Source: Pirellulaceae bacterium | Lineage (GTDB): Bacteria; Planctomycetota; Planctomycetia; Pirellulales; Pirellulaceae | Direction: 5' to 3' | Length of the DNA stretch: 64,000 nucleotides | Assembly: GCA_026004775.1 (NCBI GenBank) | Contig: BPJU01000016.1 | Span: 87,997-151,996, forward strand | Translations under genes and position numbers: made by a program | Notes under the pieces: model-generated | Database searches by the model: none | Told to the model about the DNA's origin: nothing | What the model saw: only the letters and a program-made list of their open reading frames with translations | Part shown: piece after piece, positions 28,460 to 37,911 of the stretch | Position numbering within the stretch: position 1 is the first letter of the stretch | Layout of the letters: every line of letters starts with the position of its first letter

Positions 28460-30385
28460 ATGTCAACCACCATTGACTCTCCTTCTCGTACTCGACCGAT
28501 GCAGATCATCGAATCGGCCACCGTGCGGCTGGCCGGCGACTCCGGCGACGGCATGCAGTTGGTCGGCAATCAATTGACCAACACCTCCGCTCTGGCCGGC
28601 AACGACGTGGCGACGTTTCCGGATTATCCGGCCGAAATCCGTGCGCCACGCGGTACGCGGGCCGGTGTGAGTGGCTTTCAGGTGCAGTTTGCCGCCGAAG
28701 ACATTTTCACCCCGGGTGACGAAGTGGATGCCCTGGTGGCGATGAATCCGGCGGCGCTGGTCACGAACATCGGTGACCTGAAACGCGGCGGGTTGCTGAT
28801 CGTCAACAGCGATTCGTTCGACGAAAAGGATCTTCGGCTGGCGGAGCTCAAGAGCAATCCGCTGGATGATCCGCAAATCACCCAGAACTACCGCGTCATC
28901 CGGGTGCCGATGACCAGCTTGACGCGCAAGGCGGTCGAATCGACCGGTTTGTCGGTGAAGCTGGCCGACCGGTGCAAGAACTTCTTCGCCATGGGGCTGA
29001 TCTTCTGGCTGTATGACCGCAGTTTAGAGCCGACGTTACGCTTCATCCGGGAGAAATTCGGCAGTAAGCCGGAGATTGCCGAGGCGAACGAATTGGCGTT
29101 GAAGGCCGGATGGAATTACGGCGAGACAACCGAGATTTTCGCCAGTCGTTTTCACGTCGATCCGGCTCGATTGGCCCCGGGCGTTTACAAGAACGTCATG
29201 GGCAATCAGGCGCTGGCCTGGGGGTTGATGACCGCCGCGGCTCGGTCCAACGTCGACCTGTTCTACGGTTCGTATCCGATCACGCCGGCCAGTGACATCT
29301 TGCATGAGTTGGCCAAATTCAAAAATTTTCGCGTCAAGACGTTTCAGGCCGAGGATGAAATTGCGGCTATCTGTGCGGCGATCGGGGCGGCGTTCGGCGG
29401 GGCGATGGCCGTTACAGCCTCCAGCGGCCCGGGCATCGCCTTGAAAGCCGAAGCGATGGGTTTGGGGGTGATGCTGGAATTGCCGCTGCTGATTATCGAC
29501 GTGCAGCGCGGCGGGCCCAGTACCGGCCTTCCCACCAAAACCGAGCAGGCAGACCTGCTCCAGGTGCTTTATGGCCGTAACGGCGAATGTCCATTGCCGG
29601 TCTTGGCGGCGCGCAGTCCGGCCGACTGTTTCGACGTAGTGCAGGAGGCCTGGCGGATTGCCGTCCGCTATATGACACCCGTCGTCGTGCTCTCGGACGG
29701 ATATATCGCCAACGGGGCCGAACCGTGGCGCGTGCCGCGTCTGGCCGATTTCGACCCGATTCCGATCCACCATCCCACCGAACCGAACGACGGCGATCGG
29801 TTTCTGCCGTATCTGCGCGACGAAAAACTGGCTCGCCCGTGGGCCATCCCCGGAACGCCGGGTCTGGAACACCGCATCGGGGGCCTGGAAAAACAGGACG
29901 GCACGGGGAATGTCAGTTATGACCCGCAGAACCACGAAAAAATGGTACATCTGCGGGCTCGGAAAGTCGCGCAGATTGCCCAGGATATCCCCGAACAGGC
30001 CGTATTCGGCCCATCCGAAGGCGATCTGTTGTTGGTTTCCTGGGGAGGCACCTATGGAGCATGCATCACGGCTGTGCAGGAATGCTTGCAGCAGGGGTTG
30101 TCGGTGGCTCATGTGCATCTGCGCTACTTGAACCCATTTCCGCGGAACTTGGGTAGTCTGCTTGGCAACTACCGCCGGGTGCTGGTGGCCGAATTGAACC
30201 TGGGACAACTTCGGATGCTGCTACGGGCACAGTTCCTGGTAGATGCTCGAGGATACAATAAGGTGCAAGGCAGGCCGTTCACCGTCGGCGAACTGGTGGA
30301 AGCCATCCACCAGCACGTGGACGAACTAAATGGGCAAGGTGCGTTCGCCTCGCCCGCCAAGGAAAAAGAAAAAGTGCGAACCTGA
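28460..30385 (+). CDS. korA: 2-oxoacid:ferredoxin oxidoreductase, fused gamma-alpha subunit
   Basis: The protein (641 residues) is the large subunit of a 2-oxoglutarate- or related 2-oxoacid:ferredoxin oxidoreductase, which links a 2-oxoacid and CoA to acyl-CoA, CO2 and reduced ferredoxin. The N-terminal gamma domain (about 15-195) contains LAGDSGDGMQLVGNQL. The alpha domain follows (YGSYPITPASDILHEL, FQAEDEIAAICAAIGAAFGG, QRGGPSTGLPTKTEQADL), with the C-terminal part LVSWGGTYGACI. The arrangement fits the KorA/OFOR type. The exact 2-oxoacid is not certain. The beta subunit follows directly. Confidence 0.9.
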   Translation: MSTTIDSPSRTRPMQIIESATVRLAGDSGDGMQLVGNQLTNTSALAGNDVATFPDYPAEIRAPRGTRAGVSGFQVQFAAEDIFTPGDEVDALVAMNPAALVTNIGDLKRGGLLIVNSDSFDEKDLRLAELKSNPLDDPQITQNYRVIRVPMTSLTRKAVESTGLSVKLADRCKNFFAMGLIFWLYDRSLEPTLRFIREKFGSKPEIAEANELALKAGWNYGETTEIFASRFHVDPARLAPGVYKNVMGNQALAWGLMTAAARSNVDLFYGSYPITPASDILHELAKFKNFRVKTFQAEDEIAAICAAIGAAFGGAMAVTASSGPGIALKAEAMGLGVMLELPLLIIDVQRGGPSTGLPTKTEQADLLQVLYGRNGECPLPVLAARSPADCFDVVQEAWRIAVRYMTPVVVLSDGYIANGAEPWRVPRLADFDPIPIHHPTEPNDGDRFLPYLRDEKLARPWAIPGTPGLEHRIGGLEKQDGTGNVSYDPQNHEKMVHLRARKVAQIAQDIPEQAVFGPSEGDLLLVSWGGTYGACITAVQECLQQGLSVAHVHLRYLNPFPRNLGSLLGNYRRVLVAELNLGQLRMLLRAQFLVDARGYNKVQGRPFTVGELVEAIHQHVDELNGQGAFASPAKEKEKVRT

Positions 30386-30469
30386 TAATAAAGTTTTGCC
30401 GTGTGACAGAGGCTGCGGAATAGTGGGCTGCCTTGAGGCAGTACGATGTCCGAGGGGACAGGAAAAGCG

Positions 30470-31486
30470 ATGAGTACCACCTTACCGGTTTTGACACCCA
30501 ATGATTTTGCCAGTGACCAGGACGTGCGCTGGTGCCCGGGATGCGGCGATTATTCGATCCTGGCACAGATGAAAAAAGTGCTGCCGCAACTGGGGATTCC
30601 GCGCGAGAAGATGGTTTTTATCTCGGGAATCGGATGCTCCAGTCGTTTCCCCTACTACGTCAACACCTATGGTATTCATGGCATCCACGGGCGGGCCCCG
30701 GCTATCGCCACCGGTTTAAAATGCGTGCGGCCCGATCTGCACGTGTGGGTTATTACCGGGGATGGTGACGCGTTGAGTATCGGCGGCAATCATCTGCTGC
30801 ATGCGATCCGCCGCAACGTGGACATCAACATCGTCCTTTTCAACAATCGCATCTATGGCCTTACCAAGGGACAGTATTCGCCCACGTCCGAATTCGGCAA
30901 GATCACCAAGAGCACTCCCATGGGAGCCATCGACAACCCGCTGAATCCCCTGTCGGTGGCGATCGGCTGTGAGGCGACGTTCGTGGCCCGCTCGATCGAT
31001 GTACATATCAAGCATCTGGGTGAGATTCTGCGCCGGGCAGCCGAACACAAGGGCACCTCGTTTGTCGAAGTATATCAGAACTGCAACGTTTTTAATGACA
31101 GGGCGTGGGATTACGCCACCGACAGGCAGACCAAGGCCGATACGATTCTGGAGCTGGAACACGGCAAGCCGATGATTTTTGGCAAGAATCGAGACAAAGG
31201 CATACGCCTCAATGGTACACAGCCCGAAGTGGTTACCTTAGGAAACGGCATCACCGAAGACGATCTGCTTTTCCACGACGAAAAAGCACCGGAGCCGACA
31301 CTGGCTTATCTATTGAGCCGCATGCGGTATCCCGAGTTCCCGGAACCGATCGGCGTGCTGCGGGATATCGAGCGCCCGGTGTATGAGGAGCTGATGGACG
31401 AGCAGGTAGAACAGGCGATTCGCACCAGGGGCCGGGGCGATCTGGACAAGTTGTTTATGTCGGGCGACACATGGACCGTCAAATGA
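30470..31486 (+). CDS. korB: 2-oxoacid:ferredoxin oxidoreductase, beta subunit
   Basis: The 338-residue subunit binds thiamine diphosphate and an Fe-S cluster. The motif WCPGCGDY at the start and GIGCSSRFPYY (about residue 55) provide cysteines, and GDGDALSIGGNHLLHAIRRN with LFNNRIYGLTKGQ is the thiamine diphosphate site. ATG 30470 is preceded by a purine-rich AGGAAAAG; ATG 30446 is possible. The 3' end overlaps the next gene by 16 bases, so the three genes probably form one operon. Confidence 0.92.
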   Translation: MSTTLPVLTPNDFASDQDVRWCPGCGDYSILAQMKKVLPQLGIPREKMVFISGIGCSSRFPYYVNTYGIHGIHGRAPAIATGLKCVRPDLHVWVITGDGDALSIGGNHLLHAIRRNVDINIVLFNNRIYGLTKGQYSPTSEFGKITKSTPMGAIDNPLNPLSVAIGCEATFVARSIDVHIKHLGEILRRAAEHKGTSFVEVYQNCNVFNDRAWDYATDRQTKADTILELEHGKPMIFGKNRDKGIRLNGTQPEVVTLGNGITEDDLLFHDEKAPEPTLAYLLSRMRYPEFPEPIGVLRDIERPVYEELMDEQVEQAIRTRGRGDLDKLFMSGDTWTVK

Positions 31487-32004
31487 TCTGCTGCCCCTTT
31501 TGTGGGGCGGAAAACATCCCGGGTGACGATCTTTGTGAGGTGTGCCACGAGCCGTTGAGCACCTTGCACCTTCCGGAACCGGCCACCGAGGTGGAACGGG
31601 GGTTGATCAAAGACCGCCTGGAGTCGCTCAATCCGCGAGCGCCGGTGGTGGTCGAGCCGGAGATGCCGGTTTTGCCGGTGCTCCGTATGATGCTCGACCA
31701 CAAGATCGGCTGCGTGCTGGTTGTGAAAGAAGCCCGGGTAGTCGGCATTTTCACCGAGCGCGACGCGTTGTTGCGATTGAGTGACGACCCGCAAGAATGG
31801 AAAGACCGGCCGGTCTCCGAGTTTATGACGCCCAACCCCCAAACGCTGGACCTGAAAGCCAAAGTGGCTTTCGCTGTCCAGCGCATGGATCAAGGTGGCT
31901 ACCGGCACGTGCCGGTGGTCGATGATCAGCAGCGGCCGATCGGAGTCATTTCCGTTCGAGACATTCTGCGCTATCTTACGGAACGGCTCGGCGCACCGGT
32001 GTGA
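31471..32004 (+). CDS. Zinc-ribbon plus CBS-domain pair protein
   Basis: The 177-residue protein begins with a zinc-ribbon-like segment, CCPFCGAENIPGDDLCEVCHE (about residues 7-27), with two CxxC pairs. Two CBS motifs follow (LPVLRMMLDHKIGCVLVVKE...GIFTERDALLRL and FMTPNPQTLDLKAKVAFAV...HVPVVDDQQRPIGVISVRDIL). It overlaps korB and is therefore coupled to it. The related CBS protein at 27852 lacks the ribbon. A regulatory partnership with the oxidoreductase is inferred from position. Confidence 0.88.
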   Translation: MDRQMICCPFCGAENIPGDDLCEVCHEPLSTLHLPEPATEVERGLIKDRLESLNPRAPVVVEPEMPVLPVLRMMLDHKIGCVLVVKEARVVGIFTERDALLRLSDDPQEWKDRPVSEFMTPNPQTLDLKAKVAFAVQRMDQGGYRHVPVVDDQQRPIGVISVRDILRYLTERLGAPV

Positions 32005-32092
32005 ATCAAGAAACAGCGAGGCGCCCGTCAGGAATGCAACTGGTTCGTTGCAGCTTTCTGCCGCGATCCTTTCCCGTCATTCCCGATAATTC

Positions 32093-32827
32093 TCAGGCAT
32101 AGTTCTGTCCCAGCGGTTTGATGATCACTTCCGGCACGTGGGCCTTGGCGGGCAGCAAGGCGATAGCCAACACGAGTTGCGCCACATCTTCAGGCTGCAA
32201 AATTGCTCGACGATGCTCGTCAGACACCGGTTCGGGCCGGTGATCCAGAATCGGCGTGTCGACTTCTCCCGGATAGACATTGGTGACACGAATGCCGTGC
32301 CGGTTGTCTTCGTTAGCGACGCAAAGCCCCAAGGCGGTCATGGCAAACTTCGATGCGCTGTAGGCCACGCCGCCCAGTTGCGAAGCGCGTTTGCCGGCGA
32401 TCGATGAGATGTTGATCACCAGGCCCTCGCCCCGGGAACGCATCACAGGTAAAGCATAGTACATGCAGTTGTAGGCTCCGGTGACGTTCACTGCCAGCAC
32501 AGCGTCCCATTGTTCCGGCGTCATCTGGGCCATCGTGCGGTTGCGGATGTTGATACCGGCTGCGTTGACCAGGATGTTGGGCAAGGCATTCTGCTGGCCG
32601 AGCCACTCGAATAACTGCTGCACCGCACGGCGGTCGGCCACGTCGACCGAGCGCCATTGTAGGGGTGGATTACACGGGTAGGCTTCGGCCGCCTTACGGA
32701 GCTGTTGCTCACGGCGCCCGCAGATCACCACTCGGCACTGTTCGGAAGCCAGCGCGCGTGCGATCGCCAGTCCGATTCCCGAACCACCGCCGGTTACCAG
32801 AGCCGTCTTGCCTTCCAGTTTGCCCAT
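32093..32827 (-). CDS. Short-chain dehydrogenase/reductase
   Basis: The 244-residue NAD(P)-dependent enzyme has the classical SDR layout: TGGGSGIG at residue 12, NAAG at about residue 88, SSIAG with the catalytic serine, and the YSASK pair (Y-x-x-x-K) at about residue 155. The closest general type is 3-oxoacyl reductase-like or clavaldehyde-type, but the substrate cannot be named. ATG 32827 follows AGGAGAATC in the gene sense; the ORF is open to an ATG at 32962 whose extension is not SDR-like. Confidence 0.9.
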   Translation of the reverse strand: MGKLEGKTALVTGGGSGIGLAIARALASEQCRVVICGRREQQLRKAAEAYPCNPPLQWRSVDVADRRAVQQLFEWLGQQNALPNILVNAAGINIRNRTMAQMTPEQWDAVLAVNVTGAYNCMYYALPVMRSRGEGLVINISSIAGKRASQLGGVAYSASKFAMTALGLCVANEDNRHGIRVTNVYPGEVDTPILDHRPEPVSDEHRRAILQPEDVAQLVLAIALLPAKAHVPEVIIKPLGQNYA

Positions 32828-32985
32828 CAATGATTCTCCTGTCCGCAGGGTGCCCAGTCTCCGACAGCCGTCGCACCAGTGATAGCACGTAGCTCGAAAC
32901 CTGCCAATAATGGGATGGTCGGGGTAACGAAGAATCGGTTGGGTCGAGCACCGCGAGGCCAACTGCGCGGGTTGGGGAGCCGCGG

Positions 32986-33807
32986 ATGATCAGGCGGGTT
33001 ACCGGTGAAGTATTGGATGCCGCCGCCCAGGTGGTGGCTCCGGAGCACGTGGCGTTCCGTTTTCGACTGGCCGGGCCGTTCCAGCGTGCCAGGGCCTATG
33101 TGTTGGATCTGCTGATGCGGGCGATGATTCTCGTGGCGATGCCCTTCCTGTTGATCCCTCTGGGCTGGCAGGGGGGGACCGGGCTATGGGTCGCCAGTCT
33201 CCTGATCGCCGGTTTCTTGTTGGACTGGTTTTATGGTGCGGTGCTGGAAACCTATATGAACGGGCAGACGCTGGGTAAACGTTTCTGCCGCCTCCGCGTC
33301 GTCTCGGTCGACGGTACCGCGATCACCGGAGCTCAGGCCGTGTTACGGAACCTGGTGCGGGCGGCGGACTTCTTGCCGGTATGGGGGATCGCTGCTAACG
33401 ACTGGCAAACCGGTTGGTACCTGCCGCTGGGAACGGTAGGACTGCTGGTGATGCTCTCCAACAGGCGATTCCAGCGGTTAGGCGATTTGGTGAGCGGAAC
33501 GATGGTGGTGTACGAAGAAGAGCAACGGTTGCCCGTGCTGGACCAGTCTCAGTTGGGAGAGTGGGCGAAGTATATTGACACGATACCAGACGATTTTGTG
33601 CCGAGCCACACGTTGCTACGGGCTGTGTCGGCCTATTTGCAGAAACGCTCTATAATGAATCCCGGCCGGCGGCGTGAGATGGCGGAACATTTGGCGAAAG
33701 CCATGGCGCGCAAGTGGCAACTTGCGGTGCCGGAGGATCCCGATGCGTTTCTCTGTGCCGTCTACGTTCGCTGGCTCAGGCAGGAAAAATTAGCAACGGG
33801 GCTGTGA
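32986..33807 (+). CDS. RDD-family membrane protein
   Basis: The 273-residue protein has the RDD signature in the first membrane pair (RARAYVLDLLMRAMILVAMPFLLI) and GQTLGKRFCRLRVVSVDG between helices. Three or four membrane segments are followed by a cytoplasmic C-terminus of about 95 residues. RDD proteins are proposed transporters or membrane organisers. It opens a cluster with SpoIIM-, DUF4129-, DUF4350-, MoxR- and DUF58-type genes, an order seen in planctomycetes and actinobacteria. Confidence 0.88.
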   Translation: MIRRVTGEVLDAAAQVVAPEHVAFRFRLAGPFQRARAYVLDLLMRAMILVAMPFLLIPLGWQGGTGLWVASLLIAGFLLDWFYGAVLETYMNGQTLGKRFCRLRVVSVDGTAITGAQAVLRNLVRAADFLPVWGIAANDWQTGWYLPLGTVGLLVMLSNRRFQRLGDLVSGTMVVYEEEQRLPVLDQSQLGEWAKYIDTIPDDFVPSHTLLRAVSAYLQKRSIMNPGRRREMAEHLAKAMARKWQLAVPEDPDAFLCAVYVRWLRQEKLATGL

Positions 33808-33808
33808 G

Positions 33809-34792
33809 GTGCAACGCTACGGTTATTGGCAAGAGCGTTTACCGGATTGGCGGCGGCTGGAGGAGTTGTGTAACCGGGCCGAGCGGCGGCGATGGCGGCT
33901 GTGGAAAGGACCGGAACTGGTCGAGCTTGCCGCTGGCTACCGCGCCGCCTGCGCCGACCTGGCTCTGGCTGAACAAGGTGACAGCCCGCCGGCCGTCGTT
34001 GACTATCTTCACGGCCTCGTAGCTCGAGCTCACAACCTCCTTTACCGCACCCGCCCTTTCCGAGTCGGCCGGTGGTGGCATGCCCTGTTTGTCATCGCGC
34101 CGCGACAGATATTCGCGTCTCGTTTGGTTCAGTTGGCCGCACTTCTGTTTTGGATTCCGTTTCTGGTCTCTTTTTACCTGGCTGGCTCGTCAAGCCCCTG
34201 GCCGGATTACGTGGATCGGGTAGTGGGTCCGGAGGCGCGGGCCGGATTGGAAAAAAGTTTTTCGCCGGGAGCTTTCGGGAAAAGCTGGGACGACTCGTTG
34301 GCTATGGCCGGTTTTTATATTTGGCACAATATCGATATTGGCTTGCGCTGTTTTGCCGGAGGCTTGCTGCTGATTCCGGGGATTTTCTTGCTGGTGAGCA
34401 ATGCGGTTTTCCTGGGAGCGGTTTTTGGTTGGATGAGTCGGCCCGAAGTGGCAGCCGGCTCGGCGTTCTATGAATTCGTCATAGCGCACGCCCCGTGGGA
34501 ATTGACGGCGATCGTGCTGTCGGGGGCTGCCGGCTTGAGGCTGGGCGCGGGCTGGATCATACCACGTGGGTACAGCCGCGCGACAGCATTGCAAATCGCT
34601 GGCCGTGAAGTGCTGCCGGTGGTAGCCGCCGCGATCGTGCTGTTTGCCGGGGCAGCCGTCGTCGAATCGCTCATCTCGCCGTCGCCAATGACGTACCCCG
34701 GTAAAGCCCTGGTGGCCGTCGGTTGTAGTATGTCATTGATGGTGTATTTAATCCTGCTTGGCGGGAAAACAAAGGGTCACCGTGGAACTTGA
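33809..34792 (+). CDS. Stage II sporulation protein M-like (DUF95) membrane protein
   Basis: The 327-residue protein shows an N-terminal soluble part, then several membrane segments including FWIPFLVSFYLAG, the SpoIIM-type block GFYIWHNIDIGLRCFAGGLLLIPGIFLL, and IAHAPWELTAIVLSGAAGLRLG. DUF95/SpoIIM proteins occur in many non-sporulating bacteria beside MoxR/DUF58 genes, and the function there is unknown. GTG 33809 begins one base after the RDD stop, and the end overlaps the next gene. Confidence 0.85.
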   Translation: MQRYGYWQERLPDWRRLEELCNRAERRRWRLWKGPELVELAAGYRAACADLALAEQGDSPPAVVDYLHGLVARAHNLLYRTRPFRVGRWWHALFVIAPRQIFASRLVQLAALLFWIPFLVSFYLAGSSSPWPDYVDRVVGPEARAGLEKSFSPGAFGKSWDDSLAMAGFYIWHNIDIGLRCFAGGLLLIPGIFLLVSNAVFLGAVFGWMSRPEVAAGSAFYEFVIAHAPWELTAIVLSGAAGLRLGAGWIIPRGYSRATALQIAGREVLPVVAAAIVLFAGAAVVESLISPSPMTYPGKALVAVGCSMSLMVYLILLGGKTKGHRGT

Positions 34793-35693
34793 TCGTACGT
34801 TTGTAGCTATCCGCGAGCGTTCCGGGAGCGAACTGCTCGACCTGGCACTGCTGGTGTGCCGGCGCCATGGGCTCGGTTTGCTGGCAATCGCAGCGCCAGC
34901 CGTCGCTTGTTTCATGGCGGTCAATACTGTGACCTACCTGTTATGGTTTCCAGAGCAGCTCCAGCCAACGCCCGGTGATTCGGGCGATTGGCGCTTCTTG
35001 TGCGAGCTGACATCGCTTACCATGCTGATCTTGGTGGAAGCCCCTCTGGCCCTAGCGGGCGTCACGGCTTTTCTGGGGAAAGCCGTATTTATGGAACGCC
35101 CCCTGGTTCGTCTGGTCACCAAAGAACTCTGGGAAACCGCCACAAGTTTGCTTTATTTTCAAGGAATTCGGCGGTTCTCCCTGTTGATGCCGGTCTTGGC
35201 GGTGTTCACGGTTCTGCGGGTCGACGAAACCGAGCGGGAAAGCTGGTGGTGGCTCGGGTGGGTGATTCTGGTGGTGGTACTTTTTGTTCGATCCATGCGT
35301 CCCTTTCTCATCGAACTGATCGTTCTGGAGCGAGCTCCTCGCAAGGCACGTCGAAGCGCGGATGTGCCACTGGCCCAGCGATCGCAACAGTTGCATCGGG
35401 CACAAGAGGACTGGCTGGGCCGGGCCGTCAGCAATGGGGTGGTAGCTGTTGTGTTGGCGATGATGGGCGTGGGCACGATGCAATTCCTCATCGGGCCTCT
35501 GGTTCATTTACTCCCCGCCGCAGTCGGGCAACTGGTGGAGTTGATCGGAATACAGACTGCCCTTTGGACTGTGGCGGTTTATATGACGGCACACCGGTTT
35601 CTTACCTATCTGGATTTGCGGATTCGGCATGAAGGGTGGGAGGTGGAGCTTTTGTTGCGAGCCGAAGCGGCTCGCTGGGAGGCCGCCGAATGA
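34782..35693 (+). CDS. Multi-spanning membrane protein of the MoxR/DUF58 cluster
   Basis: The 303-residue protein has about five or six hydrophobic segments (GLLAIAAPAVACFMAV, LTMLILVEAPLALAGVTAF, FSLLMPVLAVFTVL, WLGWVILVVVLFV, AVVLAMMGVGTMQFLIGPL) and a charged C-terminus. No catalytic motif is visible. It overlaps the SpoIIM gene by 11 bases with GTG 34782 as start and is followed by the DUF4129 gene with an ATGA overlap, so it belongs to the same transcript. The function is unknown. Confidence 0.75.
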   Translation: MELDRTFVAIRERSGSELLDLALLVCRRHGLGLLAIAAPAVACFMAVNTVTYLLWFPEQLQPTPGDSGDWRFLCELTSLTMLILVEAPLALAGVTAFLGKAVFMERPLVRLVTKELWETATSLLYFQGIRRFSLLMPVLAVFTVLRVDETERESWWWLGWVILVVVLFVRSMRPFLIELIVLERAPRKARRSADVPLAQRSQQLHRAQEDWLGRAVSNGVVAVVLAMMGVGTMQFLIGPLVHLLPAAVGQLVELIGIQTALWTVAVYMTAHRFLTYLDLRIRHEGWEVELLLRAEAARWEAAE

Positions 35694-36532
35694 ACCTGCG
35701 TATGTTCTGGCGTGCCGTCGCCGCATGGCTGTCGGGCGTGCTGCCTGTGGCAGTCGCCGTCGAAACAAGTCGTGCTGAAGCATTGTACCGGGAACTGCCG
35801 GTGCCGTTCGTCGACCAAAACAGCGGACGTCCTGTGCCGCTGGAACTCCCGAGCGGATTTCAGGAAGGCGATCGGTTGTTTCGGCACCGGCAGAGTTCCT
35901 GGGAACCGAGTCCGCCCCGGAATTGGCCTGCCTGGAATTGGACATGGTTGCGTGCGGTTCGGCAGTTTTTGAGAAGCTGGTGGGATCTGTTGCAGACAAT
36001 CGGTATCGCGTTGCTGCTTGCCCTGTTGGCAGTCGTATTGTGGCGTGCATGGCGGTTGGGGCGGTGGTCGGGGATGCGGGCGAAAGGGGTCAAGCCAGGT
36101 GCCCCAGACGTCTCGGTGTTGCGGGAACTTTTGCCCGAAAGAAGGACAGCTCAGGAAGTGGATCTCTGGGAAACAGCATGGCAGAGGTTTCGCAGTGGTG
36201 ATCTGCGAGCGGCGGTGATATTTCTTTACTGTTGTCTGCTGGTGGCGCTGAATGATCGCAAGATTATCCGCGTTCGGCGTGGAAAAACGTGCCGCGATTA
36301 TTTGAAAGAGCTTCAAGCTTGGCCGAAGCTGCGCGAGCCGTTTCAACAAGTGGTGCAACTGTACGAAAGCGTTTTTTTCGGGCAGATCACCGTGCCCCAG
36401 GCGCGTGCCGAGGAAGCGTTTGCAGCGGCGGAATCGCTTCGATCGCGTCTGGCTGCCCTTTCGGTGGATGTTCCGGAAACTGTTCCACCAGTGCCGGCTG
36501 ACAGGATCCACTTAGGCAACGAAGCACCATGA
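35690..36532 (+). CDS. DUF4129-type membrane protein
   Basis: The 280-residue protein has an N-terminal hydrophobic export-like segment, an extracytoplasmic part, a membrane segment (LLQTIGIALLLALLAVVLW, about residues 104-122) and a C-terminal cytoplasmic domain with the DUF4129 pattern ETAWQRFRSGDLRAAVIFLYCCLLVAL...KTCRDYLKEL. DUF4129 domains occur at the C-terminus of transglutaminase membrane proteins or alone beside MoxR/DUF58 genes. Start and stop codons overlap with the neighbours on both sides (ATGA). Confidence 0.8.
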   Translation: MNLRMFWRAVAAWLSGVLPVAVAVETSRAEALYRELPVPFVDQNSGRPVPLELPSGFQEGDRLFRHRQSSWEPSPPRNWPAWNWTWLRAVRQFLRSWWDLLQTIGIALLLALLAVVLWRAWRLGRWSGMRAKGVKPGAPDVSVLRELLPERRTAQEVDLWETAWQRFRSGDLRAAVIFLYCCLLVALNDRKIIRVRRGKTCRDYLKELQAWPKLREPFQQVVQLYESVFFGQITVPQARAEEAFAAAESLRSRLAALSVDVPETVPPVPADRIHLGNEAP

Positions 36533-37827
36533 AGCGGACTGAGTGGTATGTACGGCGGTCGATACTTCGCTGCGGCGGACTGCCAGCGTCCAGCTTCGTT
36601 GTCATGGCGGCTCTGGTGGCAGGTTGTGCACCGCGCGAGATCCGCACGGACTATGCCGCAAGTACCGGCCGAGTCGGGGTGGCCAGTCTCCACGGCACCG
36701 GGTTACTGGCCGAAGCGTTTCGCCGCGCCGGGCATGAAGTGACGTTTACCAACCGGTTGTCGTCCGGATTGGACAAAGCCGATATCGTCGTCTGGTTTCC
36801 GGATGATTACGGATGCCTTTCGGACCAGGAAGCGCGCTATGTGCGCGACTGGCTGCGAAACCACCCCGCCGGTACCTGGATATATGTCCGCCGCGACTAT
36901 CAGGCCGTCACTGAATACGTCGAGCAGATCCTCACACAGACAAACAATCCGCGCCAATATTGGCATTTTCGAGCCTGGCATCTGCTCGAGCACCAGCGGC
37001 GCCGTTCGGCACACATCTCTTGCACCAACCTGGGAAATACCTGGTTTGACGTCGATCGGCTTCCGGTTGCCGAAAAAGTGGTTCGCTTGTCCGGGGATCC
37101 TCGCTGGCTGCGCGGTGTGCAGGTCGACAAGACCGACCTGTGGCTAGGTGAAAAAATCCATGTCAAATACCCGCTGGATTCGGCATCCGCCGGCGAACTC
37201 CCATCCGAGCAAGGTTTACGAGCGGGTGCCTCCCGGAAGCCAAGCGATCGGGAAAACAACGCCTCCGGTGGTGGCCCGCAGTCGAATCGCGTAGCGCGGG
37301 TGCTTCTGGGGACCGAGTATGGTCCGTTTGTAGTGCGGTTTGATTCCATTTTACCTACAACCGGCAAACTCATATTGGTGGCAAACGGTTCGTTCCTGCT
37401 CAATTATGGTTTGACCAACCCCGAAAACGAAAAACTGGCGATGGCGCTGATCGACGAGTGCCAAACAGGTCACAAAGTGGTTATTGTTCGCACGGATCCG
37501 CCGGAGGCAAAACTTCGCTCCGGCGAACAGGAGGCGGGCGACGACACACCCTGGTATCTGACGTGGCCGCTTGTCTTGATCTTGGCCCATGCCGGGTGGT
37601 GGGGAAGTGCCCTGCTGTTGGGCCGGTTTCCGATTTTCGGCCAGCCGGCTCGCGACGCGGGCAACGTCCAGCCGAATATCGGCCAGCACGTCGATGCACT
37701 CGGTGAATTGCTGGCACAGGCTCGTGACGATCAGTATTGTCGGACAATACTGGAGGAATATCAACAGCCAAAAGCTAGTGTGTCTGGCCTTGCACGAGTA
37801 ATGCGGCGGAACATCAAGCGTATTTAG
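36529..37827 (+). CDS. DUF4350-type lipoprotein
   Basis: The 432-residue protein has a lipoprotein signal with the lipobox LVAGC (about residues 29-33). A DUF4350-like region follows (GTGLLAEAFRRAGHEVTFTNRLSSGLDKADIVVWFPDD), resembling a GATase-like fold, with FLLNYGLTNPENEKLAMAL later and one C-terminal membrane segment (LTWPLVLILAHAGWWGSALLLG). Start ATG 36529 overlaps the stop of the DUF4129 gene. It is the last gene before a 211-bp mobile element separates it from moxR. Confidence 0.82.
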   Translation: MKRTEWYVRRSILRCGGLPASSFVVMAALVAGCAPREIRTDYAASTGRVGVASLHGTGLLAEAFRRAGHEVTFTNRLSSGLDKADIVVWFPDDYGCLSDQEARYVRDWLRNHPAGTWIYVRRDYQAVTEYVEQILTQTNNPRQYWHFRAWHLLEHQRRRSAHISCTNLGNTWFDVDRLPVAEKVVRLSGDPRWLRGVQVDKTDLWLGEKIHVKYPLDSASAGELPSEQGLRAGASRKPSDRENNASGGGPQSNRVARVLLGTEYGPFVVRFDSILPTTGKLILVANGSFLLNYGLTNPENEKLAMALIDECQTGHKVVIVRTDPPEAKLRSGEQEAGDDTPWYLTWPLVLILAHAGWWGSALLLGRFPIFGQPARDAGNVQPNIGQHVDALGELLAQARDDQYCRTILEEYQQPKASVSGLARVMRRNIKRI

Positions 37828-37911
37828 CAGGTGTTAGACAGATGATAGTACATGTGTTAGATGCTATGATAATATTTCAGTGGTAGGCAATGATGTGATG
37901 TATGTATAATG

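Noticed and set aside
29036..30208. Minus-strand frame of about 390 residues inside korA
   Set aside because: korA is unambiguous on the plus strand. The antisense product has no motif.
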